Positions 43,783-52,609 of a DNA stretch of 64,000 nt are shown piece after piece. Origin of the DNA: Devosia epidermidihirudinis (lineage in GTDB: Bacteria > Pseudomonadota > Alphaproteobacteria > Rhizobiales > Devosiaceae). Position 1 is the stretch's first letter. Every line of letters begins with the position of its first letter. The DNA lies in contig NZ_LANJ01000019.1 in NCBI RefSeq assembly GCF_000971295.1, positions 186,001-250,000 of the forward strand. The letters run 5' to 3'. Under the pieces are notes generated by a model. It searched no databases, was not told the DNA's origin, and saw nothing but the letters and a program-made list of their open reading frames with translations. A program made the position numbers and the translations under genes.

Positions 43783-44616
43783 TCAGCCCTTCGTCGCTCC
43801 GGCCGTTAGCCCCGCAACCAGGTAGCGGTTCATCAGCATGACGAAGATCAGGACGGGCAGCAGCTGGATGGTCGAAGCGGCAAACAGCACACCCCAATCC
43901 ACCCCTTCGATCGAACCGATCATCTCGGAAATCACCAGCGGCGCAGTCTTGGCCTTGGTGCTGGTAAAGATGAAGGCGAAGAGAAATTCGTTCCAGGCGA
44001 ACACCACCACGAACACCGCAACGGCAATGATGCCTGGCGCCGCGAGAGGCATAATGATCCGCCAAAGAACCACCGGCAGGGTCGCACCATCCATGGACGC
44101 CGCCTCATCCAGTTCGCGTGGAATCTGGTCGATAAACGTCCGCATCAGTACGGTACCGAGCGAGACAAAGAAGGTGGCGTAGAGCACTGACAGAATAAAG
44201 TGCGTGTCGGCCAAACCCAGATTGTTCACAATCGGGAACAGTGGCAGCGTGACAACGATCGGCGGGATCAGCCGGATCGCAATCAGCGACAGCAGTGACG
44301 CCCCAAGCCAGCGGCTGGAGTAACGCGAGTAGACATAGCCCGCGCACGTCGACGCCATTACCGCCAGCGCAGCAGCGCCAATGGTGACAATCGTCGAGTT
44401 CAGCAGCCCGTGGAAGAACACCGCCCACCGCTGCCACAAAGTGATGTAGTGGTCGAAAGTCGGCGCAAAGAACCACTGCGGCGGGACAGCAAAGATCTCG
44501 CGTCCCGGCTTGAACGACGACGTGATGATAAACACGATCGGGAACAGCGACCACACCAGCAGCAACAGCACTGCAAGGGTCTTGCCCGCGTTGACGAGTA
44601 TACGCTCAACCCGCAT
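43783..44616 (-). CDS. CUT1-type ABC permease (MalG-like)
   Basis: A 277-residue inner-membrane subunit with six helices. The EAA loop appears as LDEAASMDGATLPVVLWRIIMPLAAPG near residue 182. Start MRVERI is preferred; upstream codons lie inside the other permease gene. It begins 11 bases before the end of that gene. Confidence 0.93.
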   Translation of the reverse strand: MRVERILVNAGKTLAVLLLLVWSLFPIVFIITSSFKPGREIFAVPPQWFFAPTFDHYITLWQRWAVFFHGLLNSTIVTIGAAALAVMASTCAGYVYSRYSSRWLGASLLSLIAIRLIPPIVVTLPLFPIVNNLGLADTHFILSVLYATFFVSLGTVLMRTFIDQIPRELDEAASMDGATLPVVLWRIIMPLAAPGIIAVAVFVVVFAWNEFLFAFIFTSTKAKTAPLVISEMIGSIEGVDWGVLFAASTIQLLPVLIFVMLMNRYLVAGLTAGATKG

Positions 44617-45478
44617 TTCGCACCTGACGACGAAGGAGGTAAATGTAGCCCGACGCCAACAGCATCGAGACGATGACCATGATCCAGGCGGTTGCGGCCG
44701 CAGGACCAAATGCGCTGAAGGTAAAGGCTTCTTGGTAGAGATAGACCGCGACCACCTCGGTGGTCCGTGCCGGTCCGCCGCCGGTCAGCAACCAGACCTC
44801 GGAAAACAGCCGGAAAGCGAAGATGTAGCGGAACAGCAGCGCCACCAATATGGCTGGGCCGAGCAGAGGCATCGTGACCCGGTAGAAACTCTGCAGCGGG
44901 GTGGCGCCATCAATGCGAGCGGCTTCATAGAGATCCGATGGCAAAGCCAGACGCGCGGCGTAGATGATGACGAAGGTGAAAGGCAGATGCATCCAGATGG
45001 TCAGGATGGCGATCATGATCATCGCGTGCGACGGCTCATAGGACCACTCCAGCAGCGGCAAGTGAAGCGCTGCCAGGAGGTTGGAAACCGGTCCAACATC
45101 AGGATCGAACAGAAACCGCCACATGGCGACGCCAACAACTTCTGACACAGCGTAAGGCGCCAGGACCGCCACAAAGAGAATGCGCCGAAACCACAGACCG
45201 GAGTTGAACAGCAGCGCCATGCCGAGGGCGATCAGCATCTCAAGATGCACAGCTACGACAACCAGAACCACAGTGTTCCACAAAGCACTGTGGAAGCCTG
45301 GATCAGTCAGCACCTGAACATAATTGCCCCACCCTACGAAGCTGGCGCTTTGCCCGAACGTAGACGTGTGGAAGCTCAGCCAGATCACGTAGACGGACGG
45401 GATAACGATCACGCTGAGCAGCAGCAGTTGTACCGGTGCGAGCAGCGGCACCATCTGCCATATTCTAGAAGTCTTCAT
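44606..45478 (-). CDS. CUT1-type ABC permease (MalF-like)
   Basis: A 290-residue permease with six membrane segments and the EAA loop YEAARIDGATPLQSFYRVTM near residue 183. GGAGG precedes the ATG at 45478 by 6 bases. First transport gene behind lacI, 52 bases after it. Confidence 0.93.
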   Translation of the reverse strand: MKTSRIWQMVPLLAPVQLLLLSVIVIPSVYVIWLSFHTSTFGQSASFVGWGNYVQVLTDPGFHSALWNTVVLVVVAVHLEMLIALGMALLFNSGLWFRRILFVAVLAPYAVSEVVGVAMWRFLFDPDVGPVSNLLAALHLPLLEWSYEPSHAMIMIAILTIWMHLPFTFVIIYAARLALPSDLYEAARIDGATPLQSFYRVTMPLLGPAILVALLFRYIFAFRLFSEVWLLTGGGPARTTEVVAVYLYQEAFTFSAFGPAAATAWIMVIVSMLLASGYIYLLRRQVRNAG

Positions 45479-45530
45479 TCTTTCCTCCGACCGCACAGCC
45501 TAGGCAATGCGGCAAACTCTTTGCTGCCCG

Positions 45531-46535
45531 CTAGGCAAGGCGCGCCACAGAACTGCGCAACTGAAGGGATGCATCCAGCACGATGTCCTCACGCGCTTCG
45601 GGAGAGCCATTAATCCGGGACATCAAACGCCCCCATGCCCGGTCGGCGATCTGTTCCAACGGCTGACGCACGGCAGTGAGAGGGACTTTGCGAGCCGTCA
45701 TCCAGGTGTAATCGTCGAACCCAACCAGGGAGATCGCATCCGGTATTTCGAGCCCCCTCCGGGCCAGTGCGGAAAGCGTCGCCAAGGTCGTAACGTTGGT
45801 CATCGCCACAATTGCTGTTGGGTGTGCATTCGCGCCGAGCCATTCGCTCAGGATTTCAGCGCCAGATTCGTGACTAAGGCCAACTTCGACGACGCGCGGC
45901 GCGGGCACACCTTGTGACGCACAGCAGTCCGTCACACCACGAATACGATCATGGATCGGGCGGAAGGCACTGACCGAAGACGCGATTGCTATGGAGCGAT
46001 GCCCACAATCGATCAAATGCTGCGCCGCGCTCCAGCCGGCTGCATGGTTATTGACTGTAACAGTGTCGACCACCAAGTCGCTCTGACCCACACGGTCAAC
46101 GAGGACGATGGGCAAGCCCCCTACTTCCCCGCTCAAAAGGCGAGGAACGGCGTTGGTAGCGGGGATCGCTATGATCCCCGATGGGCGCCAGCCCATCAGC
46201 GCATCAAGACGAGCCGTTTCGATGCCCTGATCGTCCTGCGACGATACAACGATGACCTGGTAGTGCGCCTCTGCAGCAAGCTGCTCGATGCGCGATACAA
46301 GCGAAGTAAAGAACGTATCGTTGAAGTTAGGAACAAGCACACCAACAACCTGCGCTCTTCCGGACTTGAGCTGCGAGGCCGCGCGGTCAACTTGATATGA
46401 CAGCGCATGCGCCGCCTCTTGCACGCGCGCACGAAGCTCTTCGGTAACAAGTTTTCGCCCCGAGAACACATTCGACACGGTCGCAATAGAGACACCTGCT
46501 CTTTCAGCAACCTCCCTGATTGTAACTTTGGTCAT
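45531..46535 (-). CDS. LacI-family regulator of the polyol/pentose operon
   Basis: A 334-residue repressor. The helix-turn-helix is VTIREVAERAGVSIATVSNVFSG at residues 4-26, followed by the hinge helix ALSYQVDRAASQL and a periplasmic-binding-protein-like sensor domain. It is the promoter-proximal gene of the run, and the two palindromes just upstream (46549-46558, 46569-46578) are textbook LacI sites, indicating that it represses its own operon until an inducer derived from the substrate binds. Confidence 0.93.
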   Translation of the reverse strand: MTKVTIREVAERAGVSIATVSNVFSGRKLVTEELRARVQEAAHALSYQVDRAASQLKSGRAQVVGVLVPNFNDTFFTSLVSRIEQLAAEAHYQVIVVSSQDDQGIETARLDALMGWRPSGIIAIPATNAVPRLLSGEVGGLPIVLVDRVGQSDLVVDTVTVNNHAAGWSAAQHLIDCGHRSIAIASSVSAFRPIHDRIRGVTDCCASQGVPAPRVVEVGLSHESGAEILSEWLGANAHPTAIVAMTNVTTLATLSALARRGLEIPDAISLVGFDDYTWMTARKVPLTAVRQPLEQIADRAWGRLMSRINGSPEAREDIVLDASLQLRSSVARLA

Positions 46536-46548
46536 GCAGACTCGCAGT

Positions 46549-46578
46549 TAAACGTTTATCTATCGTGTTAAACGTTTA
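46549..46578. promoter_or_regulatory. tandem LacI-type operators
   Basis: TAAACGTTTA at 46549-46558 and again at 46569-46578. Both are perfect 10-base palindromes with the central CG of LacI sites, each inside the same 15-base word GTTAAACGTTTATCT. They are 20 bases apart, about two helix turns, 14 bases upstream of the lacI ATG. Confidence 0.85.
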
Positions 46579-46948
46579 TCTCTTGGAAAATCGGCTGTCA
46601 AGCCAGCCGGTCGGCTATGAGCCTAGGTGTAAAAATCTATGGACACCTATTCGGGCAGGCTGAAGTTCTGCCATACCTAGGGTGGCGCACCTGTTTTCAT
46701 GCCCCCGCACCGGCTTGAGAGAGACAGGCCCTCCGGGAGGTCACAAAAGTTCTGCGAAAGAATAATCGGGTATGGCGAGTGGCTTCGCGCCGGCTCAGTT
46801 CCTCCCAGCACCGTCTCGCTAACTAGCCAGGCCTCGCACCTTTACAGATCAAAAAATGGTAGACCGGCATGGAAAGATGGGGCGCCACAGCACTTGAAGT
46901 GCCGGCTAATAAATTTCGCCATCCACACAGGAGTAGTTACCTGAGCCT
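46579..46948. other. gene-free stretch upstream of the LacI operon
   Basis: No coding signal. TAGGTGT (46624-46630) and ACACCTA (46643-46649) form a 7-base inverted repeat with a 12-base gap; its role is unknown. The promoter of the LacI operon should lie close to the operators, but I cannot name its boxes with confidence. Confidence 0.45.
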
Positions 46949-47929
46949 CTAGACAACGACCTGACCGACAGAAGGGGATCGTCCTTCTAACAGATCCAGC
47001 ACACAGCGGGCCGATATGAGATTGGTTCGCGCGAGCGCCTCGCGGCTACTCCCCGCGATGTGGGGTGTGGCGACCACGCGGGGATGGCGGACGAGAGCTA
47101 GTGTTTGAGGATCATCGCCTGTCTCGCCGGCAAAGACATCTAAGCCAGCGCCCCAGATGCGGCCATTGTCGAGGGCCTGGAGCAACGCCTGTTCGTCAAC
47201 GAGCCCACCGCGGGCAGTGTTCACCAGAATAGCAGTTGGCTTCATGATCTGTAGCTGGGGTGCACCGATCAAATTGCGCGTTTCGGCGCTGACCGGCACA
47301 TGCAAACTGATGATGTCGGCTTGCGTAAGCAAGGCGTCAAGGGAAACCGCTTCGACCCCAAGGTGATGCCCAGCCTCCGCATCAAGAAACGGATCATACG
47401 CGAGAATACGCACACCAAAGCCGCCCAAACGTTGCGCGACGAGTCGACCGATCCGCCCGAATCCGACAAGACCCACAATCTTACCGGTGAGTTCCAATCC
47501 GGGCAAAGCCCGCCAGTCGCCCTCGGCCATGCGTGCCTGACTTTGTGGTACCCGCGCGCCCACCGACAGCATCATAGCTATGGCATGATCGGCGACCGCG
47601 GGTTCATTGCCACCGGGTGAGATGGTGACGATCTTCCCCAATTCGCCTGCCGCCGCCACATCGACCAGATCATAGCCAACGCCGCGACGTGCGATCACCT
47701 TTAATCGCTGCGATAGAGCCAGAACCGAACGGGAGACGCGTGCCGCGCCCACGATCCAGGCATCCGTGTCGGCCAAAAAAGGCGCGAGTGCGGCTTCGTC
47801 GAGATGCCCGTCAGACTGATCATAGCGCAGACCGGCACGCTCCACGGCGCAACGGTGAGCCTCAAGCCAGGCCACCGCCGCGTCATCGAAGAACCGGGTG
47901 GTGACCAAAACACGCCACTTGGCTGACAT
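46949..47929 (-). CDS. D-isomer-specific 2-hydroxyacid dehydrogenase
   Basis: A 326-residue NAD(P)-dependent enzyme interconverting a 2-hydroxy acid and a 2-oxo acid. The Rossmann motif GLVGFGRIGRLVAQRL is at about 150-165, VNTARGGLVDEQAL near 235 holds the substrate Arg, and the catalytic His is in ATPHIAGSS. Last gene of the binding-protein operon under the ROK regulon, 14 bases after rraA-like. Confidence 0.92.
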   Translation of the reverse strand: MSAKWRVLVTTRFFDDAAVAWLEAHRCAVERAGLRYDQSDGHLDEAALAPFLADTDAWIVGAARVSRSVLALSQRLKVIARRGVGYDLVDVAAAGELGKIVTISPGGNEPAVADHAIAMMLSVGARVPQSQARMAEGDWRALPGLELTGKIVGLVGFGRIGRLVAQRLGGFGVRILAYDPFLDAEAGHHLGVEAVSLDALLTQADIISLHVPVSAETRNLIGAPQLQIMKPTAILVNTARGGLVDEQALLQALDNGRIWGAGLDVFAGETGDDPQTLALVRHPRVVATPHIAGSSREALARTNLISARCVLDLLEGRSPSVGQVVV

Positions 47930-47943
47930 TGGTTTTTCCTTTC

Positions 47944-48615
47944 TTACGACATGAAGCCGCGCAATTGCAGCGTCTCGTCCACCCAGCTGCGGTCAAAACT
48001 GCCATCGGCGATGGCTTTGAAAATGCCACGTTCCATTGCGTTGTGACGCTGCGCGTCGGCCAGCACGGCCTCCGCCTGATCGATCGGGATGGCGAGCACA
48101 CCATCAGCATCACCCACAATGATGCTGCCCGCCTCCACTACGGCCTGCCCAACGACCACCGGAACGTTGATTTCACCCGGACCGTCTTTGTACGGGCCGC
48201 GATGGCTAACTCCACGGGCGTACACCGGAAGGCTGCCGTTACGGACCGCGTCGAGATCGCGAATTGCACCGTCGATGACAAAGCCAGCCACCCCGCGCTT
48301 TTCGGCGTAGCGCAACATGATCTCGCCGATGATCGCATTGGTAAGGTCCCCGCCCGCCTCAACGACGACAACGTCACCGGGCCGGGCCATATCGAGTGCC
48401 TTGTGCACCATTAGATTATCGCCAGGCCGGGTGCGCACGGTAAGCGCAGTGCCACACAGCACTGTTCCATCGTGAAATGGGCGCAAATCCGCGCCGCCAG
48501 CAAAAAGCCGGTGCATATTGTCGCTAATGTTGGCCACGGGGATCGCTCGGAAGCCATCCAGCAGTGCGACAGGTGCTGGGGGAGCCATAGGCAGGATGCG
48601 CAGTGCCATAGTCAT
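47944..48615 (-). CDS. RraA-like / class II pyruvate-aldolase family protein
   Basis: A 223-residue protein of the RraA fold, which includes 4-hydroxy-4-methyl-2-oxoglutarate aldolases and non-catalytic RraA. The substrate-site block GGDLTNAIIGEI near 107 and DGAIRDLDAVR near 134 are seen. The RD pair is kept, but the acidic residue expected three places on in active aldolases (RDxxE/D) is Ala, so aldolase activity is open. It starts 3 bases after the aminotransferase stop. Confidence 0.82.
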   Translation of the reverse strand: MTMALRILPMAPPAPVALLDGFRAIPVANISDNMHRLFAGGADLRPFHDGTVLCGTALTVRTRPGDNLMVHKALDMARPGDVVVVEAGGDLTNAIIGEIMLRYAEKRGVAGFVIDGAIRDLDAVRNGSLPVYARGVSHRGPYKDGPGEINVPVVVGQAVVEAGSIIVGDADGVLAIPIDQAEAVLADAQRHNAMERGIFKAIADGSFDRSWVDETLQLRGFMS

Positions 48616-48618
48616 GGA

Positions 48619-49998
48619 TCAGCCCTTCACTGCAGTTGTTGCTTCAAGATCATTGAGCGCAGCGACGAACTTATCGACGACCTGATCAACTTCACTTTCG
48701 GTTATGACCAGCGGAGGCGACATGACGATCGCATCGTTCGGGCACGCCCGGATGATCAGGCCGTGCTTCTGGCAGAGGCCGACCATGGTTGGGCCGACCT
48801 TGCGGGACGGCTCGAAGTTCTTGTGGCTGTCCTTGTCGGCAACAATCTCAAAGCCGGCGAGAAGGCCAGCGCCGCGCACCTGACCAACCAGGGGATGACT
48901 GCCAACGCGCGCGTTGAGCTGCTCGAACAGATGAGACCCCACTGTGCGGACATGAGAAATAATATCGATCTCATCATAGATCCGTAGGGTCTCAAGCGCG
49001 ACCGCAGCTGGCACTGGATGGCCGGAATAGGTGAAGCCGTGCCCGAGAACGCCAATGCGATGCGCCTCGCTGGCAATGCCATCGACAACCTCCTGGGAGA
49101 TCATGAGCGCGCTGAGCGGCAAATATCCGGAAGTAAGCGCCTTGGCGCAGGTCAACAGATCAGGCTGGATGCCCATCGTTGTCGACCCCCAGTGATTGCC
49201 GGTTCGGCCAAAGCCACAGATGACCTCGTCTGCAACGACGAGCACGTCATACTTGCGCAGCACCGCCTGCATTTTCTCGTAGTAGGTGCGCGGGGGCACA
49301 ATCAGCCCACCACCGCCCAGAATAGGCTCCATGAACATGGCGGCCACAGTATCCGGGCCAGCCGTGAGGATCGCGTTTTCCAGCTCCTGTGCACATCGGG
49401 TCGCGTAGTCTTCCTCACTCTCGCCGGGTAGACCGGCGTGATAGAAGTCCGGCGTCTGCACATGCAGGTAGCGGTCGTTCAACGGCACGTCGAAGGAGGT
49501 ATGGTTGATCACCTGACCGGTTACAGATGTGGTCGCCAGGGTAATGCCATGATAGCCGCGATGACGGCCGATGATCTTCTTCTTGCCAGGCTTGCCGCGA
49601 GCGTTGTTGTAGTACCAGATCAGCTTGATCGCAGTGTCATTGGCCTCCGAACCCGAATTCGCGAAGAACACCTTGCCCATTGGCACGGGGGCCATGGCGA
49701 GAAGCCTTTCCGCGAGTTCAATCATCGGCACGTGAGATTTGCCGGTAAAACCATGATAATATGGCAGTGACACCATCTGGTCATAGGCAGCTTTGGCCAG
49801 GCGTCCTTCGCTGAAGCCTAGAGAGGCGCACCACAGCCCCGCCATTGCGTCGATATAGCTCCGCCCCTCGCTGTCCCAGACTCGAATGCCTTCGCCACGC
49901 TCCATGATGAGCGGTTCCACTTCGGTGAGCGGATCGGAATAGGGATGAAGAACAGCAGCTTTGGCGCGGCTGGCGAGAGAGTTCAACGTGCTGGACAT
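48619..49998 (-). CDS. class III (omega) aminotransferase
   Basis: A 459-residue PLP enzyme. GMAGLWCASLGFS near the N-terminus, FFANSGSEANDTAIKL near 117 and the Schiff-base Lys in DLLTCAKALTSGYLP near 290 are class III hallmarks, with VVADEVICGFGRTG before it. Family members move terminal amino groups of amines, beta-amino acids or taurine to pyruvate. In this operon it may remove the amino group of the imported compound. Start MSSTLN at 49998 has GGAGA upstream. Confidence 0.92.
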   Translation of the reverse strand: MSSTLNSLASRAKAAVLHPYSDPLTEVEPLIMERGEGIRVWDSEGRSYIDAMAGLWCASLGFSEGRLAKAAYDQMVSLPYYHGFTGKSHVPMIELAERLLAMAPVPMGKVFFANSGSEANDTAIKLIWYYNNARGKPGKKKIIGRHRGYHGITLATTSVTGQVINHTSFDVPLNDRYLHVQTPDFYHAGLPGESEEDYATRCAQELENAILTAGPDTVAAMFMEPILGGGGLIVPPRTYYEKMQAVLRKYDVLVVADEVICGFGRTGNHWGSTTMGIQPDLLTCAKALTSGYLPLSALMISQEVVDGIASEAHRIGVLGHGFTYSGHPVPAAVALETLRIYDEIDIISHVRTVGSHLFEQLNARVGSHPLVGQVRGAGLLAGFEIVADKDSHKNFEPSRKVGPTMVGLCQKHGLIIRACPNDAIVMSPPLVITESEVDQVVDKFVAALNDLEATTAVKG

Positions 49999-50078
49999 AG
50001 GGTTCTCCAAGACAAGCGGCACCGTCCTCATGGAAGACCATGAGCTGGGCCGATCAATGATGCGATTGTGCTAGGCGG

Positions 50079-50507
50079 CTACCAGGTGCCGCTATTCGAT
50101 TGGGACGCCCAGGGTTCCCGCGGCGCCAGCCGCTCACCCTGCTGCAGAAGTTCTATCGAGACACCGTCGGGGGTGCGGACGAAGGCCATATAGCCATCGC
50201 GTGGCGGTCGATTGATGGTGTAGCCCATCTCCGTCAGATGCTGACTGATGGCATAGACATCCTCAACCCAGAAGGCGAGGTGCCCAAAATTGCGCCCACT
50301 CGGGTAATCCTGCGGATCCCAGTTATAGGTCAGCTCGATCTGGACCGAGGTGTCACCCGGCGTATTGACGAAAATATTGGTGTAGCGGCCTGCTTCGACT
50401 TCCTGACGACGAGTTTCAACCAGACCAAGTCCCTCGCAGAAAAAGCGCAGGCTCTCCTCGACATTGGAGATGCGCAGCATCGCATGCCAGTACTTCATGG
50501 CGTTCAT
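50079..50507 (-). CDS. VOC (lactoylglutathione-lyase-like) protein
   Basis: A 142-residue VOC domain with glyoxalase I look: HAMLRISNVEESLRFFCEGLGL near the start and YMAFVRTPDGVSIELLQQ near the end, with His and Glu in the expected metal positions. Glyoxalase activity on a 2-oxoaldehyde or an isomerase role is possible. Second gene of the binding-protein operon, 52 bases after it. Start at MNAMKY; the inner ATG three codons on is also possible. Confidence 0.82.
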   Translation of the reverse strand: MNAMKYWHAMLRISNVEESLRFFCEGLGLVETRRQEVEAGRYTNIFVNTPGDTSVQIELTYNWDPQDYPSGRNFGHLAFWVEDVYAISQHLTEMGYTINRPPRDGYMAFVRTPDGVSIELLQQGERLAPREPWASQSNSGTW

Positions 50508-50559
50508 TCCTAATGCATTTTGGAAAGGTGCCCGGACACATCGTCCGGGCACTGACGGA

Positions 50560-52164
50560 TCAAACCTGGTGGGCTTTGGCCAGTGACCAGTATGGATACC
50601 CAGACTTGAGGTCGTATCCGAGATCAACGCGTGGATTACGCGCTACGATCGCAGAAAGGGTGACAAGCCCCATCATCGGCATGTCGGTGAGCACCCGACG
50701 CTCCGCTTCGCCAATCAGTGCAACCTGCGTATCGAAATCAGCCTCTTCGAGGACTTTGTCGATGAGATCGTCGACACCCGGGATCGCGACCCCATAGTGC
50801 GAATAGTTCACTCCACCGTCGCCGCTCGCCTTAACCACGGACCCCGATACCAGATGACTGACAAACGGATGCGTCGGCACCGGCGGAAGGCTGGTGATGT
50901 AAATGGTCAGCGCGTTCATGTCCTTGTTGTTCTGCGCATGCATCGTTGCGTGATCGATGATGCTCAGATCTAGGGTGATATTGGCAGCGCGCAGCTGCTC
51001 CTGAATCATCAGCATGATCGCGGCGTAATCCTCGCGCTGGCTGGTGTAGCAGGGGATGGTGATGCCATCGGGGAAACCGGCTTCGGCCAAAAGGGCGTTG
51101 GCACGCGCGGGATCGTAATCGTAGCGCAGATCTTCTGGCAGATCGTCGCGCTGCACGGCACCGGGGAATGATGGCGCCGTGATGCCGAGCATTGGCGTTG
51201 CGATACCCTGATAGGCCTCCGCGATTTGGGCATTGTTGATGGCATAGCGGAACGCCCGCCGCACCCGCACGTCATCGAGTGGCGCCCGTGTCAGATTGAG
51301 GAACAGGAACACCGATGCGCCTGGCTCGGTGGTATCAAACTGGGTGTTTGGATCGCGCTGTAGCATAGTTCCGACCCAGCCCGGGGCCCGAACGCCTTCC
51401 ATCATATCGACCTGGCCCGAAGCAAAGGCCAGGGTGCGTGCTGTCGTGTCAGCAATGAACCGGACGTGCAGGCGCTCGTTGGCAGCAGGCTCACCAAAAT
51501 AGTCCGGGTTCCTGACCAGGATCACGCCGTCTGCCTCGCTAACGCTTTCGAGCTGGTAAGGACCAGTGCCAATCGGATCGAGGTTCACGCCATCGCCCTT
51601 TTCTTCAGTGGCTTTGCGCGACAAGATTACGCCGGTGTGCTTGGAGAGAATGGCGTTGAACAGCGGATCGGGACGCTTCAGCGTGAAGACCACGGTGTAG
51701 TCATCAGGCGCTTCAACCGTAGAGATGATCGAGAACATCACTTTGTCTGGCGTCAGAATTTGTGGATCGAGAATGCGATCGTAGGTGAACAGCACATCGT
51801 CTGCGGTAAGCTCGCCATAGCCTTTATGGAACTGAACCCCTTTACGCAGGCGGTATGTCCAAGTCAGCCCATCAGCGCTGCTCTCGTAGCTTTCCGCCAG
51901 CAACGGCAGGAAGTCGTCTGGCTTCAACGAGAAGGAGCCGTCAGCCGGAGCGATCAGCGTCGAAAACAGATGAATAATGGCCCAAGAGTCGCCTGTAGTT
52001 CCGCCCGGGCGATAGGGATCAAGGGTTGTTGGCGCACGCGCTGCAGTCGCGATGACAACAGTCCCCCCTTCCTGCGCCAGAACTTTATAGGGCGCCAGGC
52101 CGAAACTGGTGGCAAAGCCAGCGGCGGACGCCATCAACAAAAACTCGCGACGTGAAGTACGCAT
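50560..52164 (-). CDS. Tat-exported family-5 ABC substrate-binding protein
   Basis: A 534-residue SBP_bac_5 protein. The N-terminus TSRREFLLMASAAGFATSFG is a strict Tat motif (SRRxFL). The mature chain has LAESYESSADGLTWTYRLRKGVQFHKG near 90. It is the only binding protein near the Dpp-type permeases at 58007-59811, yet is in a different transcription unit; both are preceded by the same palindromic operator. Tat export implies it folds before export. Amino sugar or peptide-linked cargo is inferred. Confidence 0.92.
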   Translation of the reverse strand: MRTSRREFLLMASAAGFATSFGLAPYKVLAQEGGTVVIATAARAPTTLDPYRPGGTTGDSWAIIHLFSTLIAPADGSFSLKPDDFLPLLAESYESSADGLTWTYRLRKGVQFHKGYGELTADDVLFTYDRILDPQILTPDKVMFSIISTVEAPDDYTVVFTLKRPDPLFNAILSKHTGVILSRKATEEKGDGVNLDPIGTGPYQLESVSEADGVILVRNPDYFGEPAANERLHVRFIADTTARTLAFASGQVDMMEGVRAPGWVGTMLQRDPNTQFDTTEPGASVFLFLNLTRAPLDDVRVRRAFRYAINNAQIAEAYQGIATPMLGITAPSFPGAVQRDDLPEDLRYDYDPARANALLAEAGFPDGITIPCYTSQREDYAAIMLMIQEQLRAANITLDLSIIDHATMHAQNNKDMNALTIYITSLPPVPTHPFVSHLVSGSVVKASGDGGVNYSHYGVAIPGVDDLIDKVLEEADFDTQVALIGEAERRVLTDMPMMGLVTLSAIVARNPRVDLGYDLKSGYPYWSLAKAHQV

Positions 52165-52270
52165 TCAGATCCTCCCAATGATCCCTGCCCCATGTGCGGA
52201 TCGACACCCTCAAACTTCGCCGACCCGCAAGGCCTGACCTCAAGAAATCACATTTATAGCGGCGTGGCTA

Positions 52271-52297
52271 GTTAGTTTGTAAAAATGCCGAACTAAC
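52271..52297. promoter_or_regulatory. ROK-type operator 1
   Basis: GTTAGTT and AACTAAC are perfect 7-base arms around a 13-base TGTAAAAATGCCG centre. It lies 107 bases upstream of the Tat-exported binding-protein ATG. Closely matches the sites at 52486 and 59934, and the shape of the B. subtilis XylR site (GTTAGTTTGT...ACAAACTAAC). Confidence 0.85.
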
Positions 52298-52485
52298 ATA
52301 ATCAGAGGTATGGATATCGATTTTTAGTCGACATAACAGTCGGATACGCACAAAATGCGACTGCTCACACACCCGTTGATCAAAACATTTTTCCGGAAAT
52401 CTGCACTCTCAATCATGCAGTCGCGAATTCGAGTTCAGCGACAGCTCGGCGCTGAGTTCCACCCGAACTTTGAGTAACAGAAAAA

Positions 52486-52508
52486 TAGTTCGTCAAAGTG
52501 TCGAACTA
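52486..52508. promoter_or_regulatory. ROK-type operator 2
   Basis: TAGTTCG and CGAACTA, perfect 7-base arms around TCAAAGTGT. It lies 102 bases before the ROK start codon, suggesting autoregulation. Confidence 0.82.
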
Positions 52509-52530
52509 AACTGATGCAGCCAGGTATATG

Positions 52531-52549
52531 ATATGCGACTTTCGCATAT
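52531..52549. promoter_or_regulatory. perfect palindrome upstream of the ROK gene
   Basis: ATATGCGA and TCGCATAT with CTT between. It is unrelated to the ROK sites and lies 61 bases before the start codon. It may be a binding site for a second regulator. Confidence 0.5.
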
Positions 52550-52609
52550 AAATTCGCTCGATGAGCAACCATGAGCGCGTGGACGCCTCTCGCGAACCCG
52601 CTGTAGACA

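Larger units (their letters stand above)
52165..52609. other. divergent control region between the binding-protein and ROK genes
   Basis: A 445-base gap with two ROK operators (52271-52297 and 52486-52508) and an unrelated perfect palindrome at 52531-52549. It must contain the promoters for both directions. It is visibly AT-richer than the genes. Confidence 0.7.

Noticed and set aside
46699..46944. 81-codon plus-strand ORF upstream of the LacI operon
   Set aside because: No ribosome site, odd residue mix, no motif; probably chance in non-coding DNA.
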